This document shows positions 7,186 to 12,026 of a stretch of DNA of 12,026 bases, piece by piece. Every line of letters begins with the position of its first letter. Position 1 is the first letter of the stretch. The DNA is from Planctomycetota bacterium (lineage in GTDB: Bacteria; Planctomycetota; DG-23; SLPQ01). Position numbers and translations under genes: made by a program. Where the stretch lies: the NCBI GenBank assembly GCA_021160625.1, contig JAGHCE010000037.1:1-12026 (forward strand). The letters run 5' to 3'. The notes beneath the pieces are model-generated. The model did no database searches. It was not told where the DNA came from and saw only the letters and a program-made list of their open reading frames with translations.

Positions 7186-7192
7186 TCATAGT

Positions 7193-8152
7193 ATGGATAC
7201 GAAAACGGTAAGGTACATCCTGTGGGTGGTGGACGCGCTGCTTGTGGCCGTGGTGCTCTGGGTGGTGGTGCAGACGCTGGCCTCGCCCGTCGGCGCCGGG
7301 CCGGAGGCCAAGACACCGCCGCCGCCGCCTGCAGGGCTTGTGAACATCGCTTCGCAGCCGCTTGGTGACGGCGAGTTGCGGGAAATGATGACAAGCGGCG
7401 CCATAATCCCGAAGCCGACTGTTGCAACGCCCCGTCCGAGGCCCTCCGCCAAGCCTGCACCGCAGGATGAGGACATCGCCAAGGCCTTCAAGTACAAACT
7501 CATCGGCACCGTGTTGGAGAAGGGTGCGTCGTTTGCATTTTTCGAGGATTCCTCCGGCAGGCAGTCCGTCGTTGCCCAGGGGCAGGCGATAGGCGACGCG
7601 CGGGTAATCGGCGTTTGGGGGAACCGCGTTCTGATAGAGATACGCGGCAAGAGAGGCTACATCGAGCAGACAAAGCCCGAGGCCAGGGTGATGCCGAAGG
7701 CGCTCGCCAGTAACATCTTTCGCCCCATGCCCGGCATTATACCCGTTCCTCCTTCAGGCGGGGAAACTGAAGAGGCCGAAGAGCCCGCCGAGGAAGACGA
7801 AGAGGATTTCGAGGACATCGACTGGGACGTCCTTTCCGAGGCGCAGTTCCAGGACTACCTGCAGAACCTGGGCAAGTACGTCTCCGAGGTCAGCACGATC
7901 TCGCACTTCGACGAGAACAAGAAACCCGACGGTCTGCTGCTTTCTAAAGTCCCGAAGACCTCAGAGGCTTATAAGAGAGGCCTGCGCCGGGGCGACATCG
8001 TGAAAAGCGTGCAGGACGTACCTGTTACCGACCTCCAGACGGTGATGAAGACGGCCTACGGGATACTCAAGGACAACGACTACCTCGTGGACGTTCTCAT
8101 CATACGCGACGGCAGGGAGGAAGTCCTCAGTTACGAGATATGGCCGGAATGA
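7193..8152 (+). CDS. gspC: Type II secretion system protein GspC (HR and PDZ domains)
   Basis: A 319-residue bitopic inner-membrane protein that would link the T2SS inner-membrane platform to the secretin GspD. A single membrane segment lies at about 8-30 (YILWVVDALLVAVVLWVVV), then a Pro-rich linker. The homology region is at about 100-160 (KYKLIGTVLEKG through FFEDSSGRQS to RVLIEIRGKRGYIE). A strongly acidic stretch at about 191-212 follows, then a C-terminal PDZ domain including SEAYKRGLRRGDIVKSV. This order is that of GspC. The start is ATG 7193-7195; GGAGG at 7172-7176 is too far upstream (about 16 bases) to serve normally, and the frame is open to a TTG at 7157 that I reject because it lies in hairpin sequence. 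Unusually, it is on the opposite strand from the other gsp genes, and its last 26 bases overlap the end of gspM tail to tail. Confidence 0.85.
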   Translation: MDTKTVRYILWVVDALLVAVVLWVVVQTLASPVGAGPEAKTPPPPPAGLVNIASQPLGDGELREMMTSGAIIPKPTVATPRPRPSAKPAPQDEDIAKAFKYKLIGTVLEKGASFAFFEDSSGRQSVVAQGQAIGDARVIGVWGNRVLIEIRGKRGYIEQTKPEARVMPKALASNIFRPMPGIIPVPPSGGETEEAEEPAEEDEEDFEDIDWDVLSEAQFQDYLQNLGKYVSEVSTISHFDENKKPDGLLLSKVPKTSEAYKRGLRRGDIVKSVQDVPVTDLQTVMKTAYGILKDNDYLVDVLIIRDGREEVLSYEIWPE

Positions 8153-8642
8153 GCGCCCCGTAGGTAAGCGACCCGTCCCACTCGTCGGGGCCTTTCTTCT
8201 CTATGTCGGCTCCCAGAAGGCTCAGTTGCGGCCGGGTGCTCCTTGTCGCCCTCAGGAACCCCAGGACCGACGACAGCCCGGCCGCCTTGAATGGAATGGT
8301 GATTGTGACCCTGTCGTATTTCCCATCGCCCTTTTCGGGATCGCCGTACTCCACCTGGCCGGGCGTGATGCGGTTGGCCTCCAGGGTTTTCTGGATGAAC
8401 TCGCTCGACTGGGCCTCGGAGAGGTCGGCCGAGATTACGAGCGCCTGCGGGGCAAGCAACGTGTACTCGCGTGCAAGCGCACGGTCCTCCGCAAGCCTGT
8501 CTTGGGCCTTTGCAGCGGCTGCCAGCGCTTCTGAGGCACCCGAGTGCAGGTAGAACGCCGCAAGGCCCGCAAGCCCCGCTAAGACAGCCAGCGCCACGAG
8601 TACCCCCCTGTGCCTCGGTGCGTCCGCAGGTCTATCCGGCAT
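8127..8642 (-). CDS. gspM: Type II secretion system protein GspM-like
   Basis: A 171-residue protein with a short cytoplasmic N-terminus, one membrane helix at about 13-31 (GVLVALAVLAGLAGLAAFYL), an Ala-rich helical coiled-coil part at about 33-60, and a periplasmic domain with an alternating pattern (RVTITIPFKAAGLSSVLGFLRA) like the ferredoxin-like fold of GspM/PilO. Its identity rests largely on position: it directly follows gspL, with ATG 8640-8642 overlapping the gspL end by 11 nt. GspM partners GspL in the inner-membrane assembly platform. It is the last gene of the gsp run and converges on gspC, overlapping it by 26 bp. Sequence conservation in this family is low, so PilO-like is the main alternative name. 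Confidence 0.75.
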   Translation of the reverse strand: MPDRPADAPRHRGVLVALAVLAGLAGLAAFYLHSGASEALAAAAKAQDRLAEDRALAREYTLLAPQALVISADLSEAQSSEFIQKTLEANRITPGQVEYGDPEKGDGKYDRVTITIPFKAAGLSSVLGFLRATRSTRPQLSLLGADIEKKGPDEWDGSLTYGALIPAISRN

Positions 8643-10074
8643 CGCCCTGTCCTTTCGGCTGCATTACGAGTTCAAATGTCGTCCGGCCTTCCTCGCCGGT
8701 CCTGAGCTCGCGGTACCTGGCGGAAAATGTCCCCTCGGCGGTTATGGATTCGGCCAGCTGGTGTGCGGCGGCGGTCTCGGACGACGCGACCGATACGGTC
8801 AGCTTTCCGGAGGCCGCGACGAACTTCCTGAAGTCCGTGCTACGCCCCGCGGGAACACTTCGGGAAAGTACGTAAAGCGCCCTCGGCAACCAGCCCACGT
8901 CGGCGCCAAGGGCCTGCCTTCCGCCGGTCTTCTTGATCCTGGCCAGCTCCGACTGCAGGGTGAGCCTGACGTTGCCCCCGGCCGGTTTTCTCTCCGGAAA
9001 GAGGCCCCTCCAAATTTCATGCTCCGAGGCGCGCGCATTTGCCTCTTCAAAACGGCCAATCTTACGCTGCTCAGCATATCCCCAGCCGAGGATGCTGAAA
9101 AGAAGCATCAGCAGCACGAGCCCCGTGGAAACCGGCGCAAATACGGCTTTCAACGTCCGCCCCTGGCCCCTCGCCGCCCGCAAGAGGTCAATGTGCGCTC
9201 CGCCGAGGCAAAGCACCTGTGCCGCAAGGACCGCAGCCGGCGCCAGGAACGCATCTGTGGCCGCCTCGGTCCCGGCGGCGTCATCGAAGGCCGACTCCGG
9301 CAGCGATAGCCTCTCCACCGGCAGCGAGAGCGCATCTGAGAGCGCCTGGCAGTCCAATCCGGCCGCCGCGGCACCGCACACGAGGATCCTTTCGGCCTGG
9401 ACGCCCGGCGGCGCCGCCACGAAGCTTTGCCTGACCCATCCGGCAAGCGCCGTTTCGACCTCACGGGCCGCCGGCGCGGCTGGCGCCGCCCTTGCAAAGA
9501 CGATCCGCCCGCCCTCGCATACGGCGAGCTTCCAGCCCGAAGGATCCACCAGAAGAAGCGTGTGGGAATCTTCGCCCATAAGGGAGCCCAGCGCTGAGGC
9601 CGAGAGGACGTCAGTAGTGACGAGGCCGAGCTTCACCCCCGCAGCGACCAGGGGCCCGGTTGCGGCTTCGAGTTCCCGCCTGCGGATCGCAGCAACCAGG
9701 ATTCGAGAGCCCTTGCCCTCCTGGGCGACCACTGCGAAATCAAGCACCCCTTGCGCCACGTCGAAGGGTAGAGAGTCCTCCATCTCGAACGGGAGCGTCC
9801 TCGCTATGTGGGACCTCCTGGAAAAAGGCACCACCAGCGGCTGGAGGGAGACGTTCTCTCCCGGCAGCGAAAGGGCCACGGGCAGCCTGGAAAAGGGCGT
9901 CTCGGCGGCCTTCGCGGCGGCAAAAGCAGCGCGCGCGGCCGTGTCGAGGTTGCTTGCGGGGTACTCATAACGCCTGATGAACTCTATCGTGCCACCGGAC
10001 TTCGACCGGGCGACACCTGCAATGGCCAGTTCGTCCCTGCCCAGGCTTATCCCGACAAAATCCGCCACAGACAT
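8632..10074 (-). CDS. gspL: Type II secretion system protein GspL
   Basis: A 480-residue inner-membrane platform protein. Residues 1 to about 270 are the cytoplasmic actin-like (PilM-type) domain: it opens with FVGISLGRDELAIAGV and contains LPFEMEDSLPF and TLLLVDPSGWKLAV, as GspL does. One membrane helix lies at about 312-332 (TGLVLLMLLFSILGWGYA). The rest is a periplasmic PilN-like part with a coiled coil and a ferredoxin-like domain. GspL recruits the secretion ATPase GspE and binds GspM. It follows gspK with three bases between stop and ATG, and overlaps gspM by 11 nt. The ATG abuts its AGGAG ribosome site with no spacing, while a GTG two codons later (10066-10068) sits six bases from it, so the true start may be GTG. 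Confidence 0.87.
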   Translation of the reverse strand: MSVADFVGISLGRDELAIAGVARSKSGGTIEFIRRYEYPASNLDTAARAAFAAAKAAETPFSRLPVALSLPGENVSLQPLVVPFSRRSHIARTLPFEMEDSLPFDVAQGVLDFAVVAQEGKGSRILVAAIRRRELEAATGPLVAAGVKLGLVTTDVLSASALGSLMGEDSHTLLLVDPSGWKLAVCEGGRIVFARAAPAAPAAREVETALAGWVRQSFVAAPPGVQAERILVCGAAAAGLDCQALSDALSLPVERLSLPESAFDDAAGTEAATDAFLAPAAVLAAQVLCLGGAHIDLLRAARGQGRTLKAVFAPVSTGLVLLMLLFSILGWGYAEQRKIGRFEEANARASEHEIWRGLFPERKPAGGNVRLTLQSELARIKKTGGRQALGADVGWLPRALYVLSRSVPAGRSTDFRKFVAASGKLTVSVASSETAAAHQLAESITAEGTFSARYRELRTGEEGRTTFELVMQPKGQGDAG

Positions 10075-10079
10075 CTCCT
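10075..10079 (-). promoter_or_regulatory. Ribosome binding site of gspL with unusual spacing
   Basis: AGGAG overlaps the gspK stop codon and touches the gspL ATG directly. Its spacing of six bases to GTG 10066-10068 is ideal, which suggests the protein may begin at VADFVGISLG rather than MSVADF. Confidence 0.5.
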
Positions 10080-11046
10080 AAAAATCCCAGCCTTCGCCGA
10101 AATAAAGCGTGTGAGCGGCCGGCTGTTCCACCCAGACCACCGCCTTCACACGGCGCACGAAGGTGCCTCTACGCGCTTCGACCCTGAGCGTGAACGTGTC
10201 GCTGCCAAAGCCCGCCTCGCTCAGGAGCTGGCTACGGGCGTCCTCGCTTACGTTGGTGCGGCTGCCGAAGTCCTCGCCCGACGAAAACGGCTGCTCGCAG
10301 CGCGCGGCAATTATCGCTTCTACCTCCCTCTTGGTCAAGCACGGTGCAAGCGACCGAAGAACGACCTTCGAAGCGCTGTTCACGTTCACCTTGCCGTGAT
10401 GCCAGGCCGACAGGCACACAGCGGCCGCCGGACAGCCCTCGTGCCGGGCCGTGTAAAGCGTCTCAGTCGTCATACCCTTGGCCGCGATAAGCTCGCTCGT
10501 GTGAAAAACGGGACCGTTCCTCGCGCCGCTCTCGCCGGAGCCCTCGCTGTCCTTGTCGATATAATCCCTGACGGCCGTGGCAAGGCTCGTGGAGTTGCCA
10601 AGGTCAAGGATGTCAAAGGCCCTCGCCAACGCAAGCGCAAGCGCCTTCCTGCGGCGAGGGCCGGCGGATGCGAAGTCGTTTACGGGGAGCTTGCCCGCTT
10701 CGTCTTCGAACTCGACGAACACGGCCACGCCGCTTAGGTTGAGGTTGAGCGAAGCGGGAGGGGCAAGGTTGCCCGGCTCGTCTTCCTCGGCCGAGGCCGC
10801 CCGCTGCCACAACACGGCCTTGGCCTCTTCGACGCCGGCCCTTGCCGCAAAGAGGAGCTGAGTACTCTCGGCGCGCGAGCGGGCAAGGCGCCGGGCGGTC
10901 ATTGTCCTCGTCGCAAAGGCCCCTACCGCCACCGTCAGGAGCAGCGAAAGGAAAAGCACGAGGATGAGGGCAAAGCCGCCGCGCCGGCATCTCTGCGACA
11001 TCAGCCGCCGCGTCCCTTGCGCCGAATCCGCCGCCGGCCGCCTCAC
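10078..11046 (-). CDS. gspK: Type II secretion system minor pseudopilin GspK
   Basis: A 322-residue minor pseudopilin, expected at the tip of the pseudopilus with GspI and GspJ. A basic leader ends RRGG (21-24), the likely prepilin peptidase site, followed by FALILVLFLSLLLTVAV. Residue +5 of the mature protein is leucine rather than glutamate, as is usual for GspK and not for other pseudopilins. The large periplasmic domain has GspK-like features: DEAGKLPVNDF, then AVRDYIDKD, and the helix-hairpin-helix-like part beginning KVNVNSASKVVLRSL. The start is GTG 11044-11046, overlapping the gspJ stop as GTGA with a very strong GGGGAGGTG ribosome site. An ATG at 10999-11001 would give a shorter leader (MSQRCRRGG) and is the alternative. 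Confidence 0.92.
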   Translation of the reverse strand: MRRPAADSAQGTRRLMSQRCRRGGFALILVLFLSLLLTVAVGAFATRTMTARRLARSRAESTQLLFAARAGVEEAKAVLWQRAASAEEDEPGNLAPPASLNLNLSGVAVFVEFEDEAGKLPVNDFASAGPRRRKALALALARAFDILDLGNSTSLATAVRDYIDKDSEGSGESGARNGPVFHTSELIAAKGMTTETLYTARHEGCPAAAVCLSAWHHGKVNVNSASKVVLRSLAPCLTKREVEAIIAARCEQPFSSGEDFGSRTNVSEDARSQLLSEAGFGSDTFTLRVEARRGTFVRRVKAVVWVEQPAAHTLYFGEGWDF

Positions 11047-11804
11047 GGGAGCACCTCCCCGCCTCCGGGCCGGCCGCCCTCAGGACTAAGCGGCGCTGCC
11101 GAGCTCCTTGATTTACCCTTGTCCGCCGTCTTTTTGTCGGGGTCTTTGCCGCCTTCGGACTCGTCCGCAGCGCCTGCGGCACCGGGCCTTATCACGTATT
11201 CGACCGAAGGAGCGGATTCGACGAAGATGGTGCGCGCCGCTTCGCCGGGCTCCTCAAGCGTAAGCGTTACACGGATCAGGGCAGGCAGCCCCGCCGCCCC
11301 CTCATCGGGCCAGCGCGAGTGCCACTGGCTTCCGTCGAAGGCCTCCACCCGGAAGGCGCCCAGCGCCCCGGCGACAAGAAGCGCGCCGTCGTAGTACGCA
11401 TCGTTACTCGTCACGATGGGGACTTCCTCGCGGAAGAGGCCCTTGCCGCCGCGCTCGAGCGGCTCGACGCGGTAGGTGACGACATGGAGCGGCGTGGCAA
11501 GTTCGCCCCAGGCGGCCTTCGCACCGGCGGCGCTATAGAAGGTGAGGAACGAGTTGCCGTTGGCCTTCCCGGTGATGGTGAATGCCTGCGCACAGGAAGG
11601 CACCGCGATAAACGCCAGGTCGTCGGCGATAAGGTCGTCAATCTCCCCGGCAACAAGATCCCGGTCGGCCTTTTCGCCCACCCTTTCGGCCCCGACGAGA
11701 ACGCCTGCGATTACCCCCGCCACGACCGCCATTACAAGCGCCATAATCGTGACGGCCAGGATCAGTTCGAGAAGCGTGAAGCCACCCTGGCTGCGGCTAT
11801 TCAT
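11043..11804 (-). CDS. gspJ: Type II secretion system minor pseudopilin GspJ
   Basis: A 253-residue minor pseudopilin. The short leader MNSRSQGG is followed by FTLLELILAVTIMALVMAV, a textbook type IV prepilin N-terminus: cleavage after G8 and glutamate at +5 (E13). The periplasmic part (FLTFYSAAGAKAAWGELATPL, later HVVTYRVEPLERGGKGLFRE) matches the GspJ pattern of a beta-rich pseudopilin head. About 45 C-terminal residues are low-complexity and charged (ESEGGKDPDKKTADKGKSRS), which is unusual. ATG 11802-11804 has GAGGGCG six bases upstream and overlaps the preceding gene's stop by eight bases; the frame's extension upstream to 11912 has no prepilin character and runs through the neighbouring gene. 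The stop overlaps gspK as GTGA. Confidence 0.92.
   Translation of the reverse strand: MNSRSQGGFTLLELILAVTIMALVMAVVAGVIAGVLVGAERVGEKADRDLVAGEIDDLIADDLAFIAVPSCAQAFTITGKANGNSFLTFYSAAGAKAAWGELATPLHVVTYRVEPLERGGKGLFREEVPIVTSNDAYYDGALLVAGALGAFRVEAFDGSQWHSRWPDEGAAGLPALIRVTLTLEEPGEAARTIFVESAPSVEYVIRPGAAGAADESEGGKDPDKKTADKGKSRSSAAPLSPEGGRPGGGEVLP
11052..11060 (-). promoter_or_regulatory. Strong ribosome binding site of gspK
   Basis: GGGGAGGTG inside the last codons of gspJ, about seven bases from GTG 11044-11046 counted from GGAGG. It supports the GTGA-overlap start over the internal ATG at 11001. Confidence 0.6.
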
Positions 11805-12026
11805 TTTCGCCCTCGTTGGCGTTGGCGCCGTGGCCTTCCTCCAATTTCTCGATGTAGAGCGCGCGCCTGGCGGTGAAAGCCACCAGCGGTTCCCCGTCGC
11901 GGGTGATGTCAACGAAGAATCTCTCGGTGCCGGGAAGGTCTTCCTCCGGGCCGACGGGTGGCTGGGAATATGTCAGCCGGAGCGAAGGCCTTTCGGGAAT
12001 CTCGCCTTCGGCGGGCCCTTCGAGGG
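11797..12026 (-). CDS. gspI: Probable GspI minor pseudopilin, C-terminal part (cut by window edge)
   Basis: An open frame enters from the right edge and ends with TAG at 11797-11799, eight bases into gspJ. The last 76 residues include RPSLRLTYSQPP, RFFVDITRDGEPLVAF and RRALYIEKLEEG, a short beta-rich region ending in a polar tail. The N-terminal pseudopilin signature lies outside the window. I call it GspI because T2SS operons normally run G-H-I-J-K; the visible residues alone would not identify it, and GspH or a lineage-specific protein is possible. That it is coding is supported by the tight stop/start overlap with gspJ. Confidence 0.55.
   Translation of the reverse strand, partial: LEGPAEGEIPERPSLRLTYSQPPVGPEEDLPGTERFFVDITRDGEPLVAFTARRALYIEKLEEGHGANANEGENE

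Noticed and set aside
7157..7192. TTG start for gspC at 7157, adding a Gly-rich MKLGGGGGILHS
   Set aside because: The added residues are hairpin and purine-run sequence with no upstream ribosome site; the ATG directly precedes a normal N-terminus.
8155..8204. Possible terminator after gspC: GCCCCG (8155-8160) and CGGGGC (8186-8191) followed by a pyrimidine-rich tract
   Set aside because: The loop is 25 bases, the stem six pairs, and the tract CTTTCTTCTCTAT is not a T run; it also lies inside gspM coding sequence.
8933..10737. Long plus-strand frames (345 and 309 codons) opposite gspL and gspK
   Set aside because: Ser/Ala/Arg-rich or basic translations without motifs; the minus-strand genes are well supported.
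11805..11912. N-terminal extension of GspJ by 36 codons
   Set aside because: Prepilin leaders are short; the extension runs antiparallel to no motif and through the upstream coding sequence, and ATG 11804 has a good ribosome site.

Overview
The window is GC-rich, densely packed bacterial chromosome with short intergenic gaps and many stop/start overlaps. A type II secretion system (T2SS) and a LysM/YkuD cell-wall enzyme point to a diderm (Gram-negative-type) bacterium. The gene mix would fit Desulfobacterota or a neighbouring phylum, but nothing here fixes the taxon. I see no tRNA, rRNA, CRISPR array, transposase or phage gene.

Layout, left to right. Positions 1-5023 (minus strand) hold, in order of transcription, an L,D-transpeptidase, a Mre11/SbcD-type phosphoesterase, a Rad50/SbcC-type ATPase of the YhaN kind, and the beginning of a sugar-phosphate isomerase/epimerase that runs off the left edge. 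Positions 5087-6978 (minus strand) hold rarA followed by 5-formyltetrahydrofolate cyclo-ligase, led by a good sigma-70-like promoter at 7005-7033. Positions 6979-7192 are the only sizeable intergenic region (about 210 bp). It holds the rarA promoter and a cluster of three hairpins next to the start of gspC. Position 7193 to the right edge is T2SS: gspC on the plus strand, then gspM, gspL, gspK, gspJ and the 3' end of a probable gspI on the minus strand. These five are transcribed leftward in the usual I-J-K-L-M order and meet gspC tail to tail with a 26-bp coding overlap.

How the genes work together. GspI/J/K are minor pseudopilins that would form the pseudopilus tip. GspL/GspM are the inner-membrane assembly platform. 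GspC is the inner-membrane link to the outer-membrane secretin. GspD, E, F, G and H are not in the window and should lie elsewhere, probably beyond the right edge for some. The phosphoesterase and ATPase genes overlap by 11 nt and would form a nuclease-ATPase complex for DNA ends, apparently a membrane-associated one because the ATPase carries two hydrophobic segments in its coiled coil. RarA acts at stalled replication forks; the cyclo-ligase is one-carbon metabolism.

I did not find a clearly new system. The points most worth a second look are the membrane-type Rad50/Mre11 pair, the inverted gspC with its tail-to-tail overlap, and the hairpin cluster and possible start-adjacent promoter in front of gspC. 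Several start codons are moved from the longest reading frame on ribosome-site or promoter evidence.
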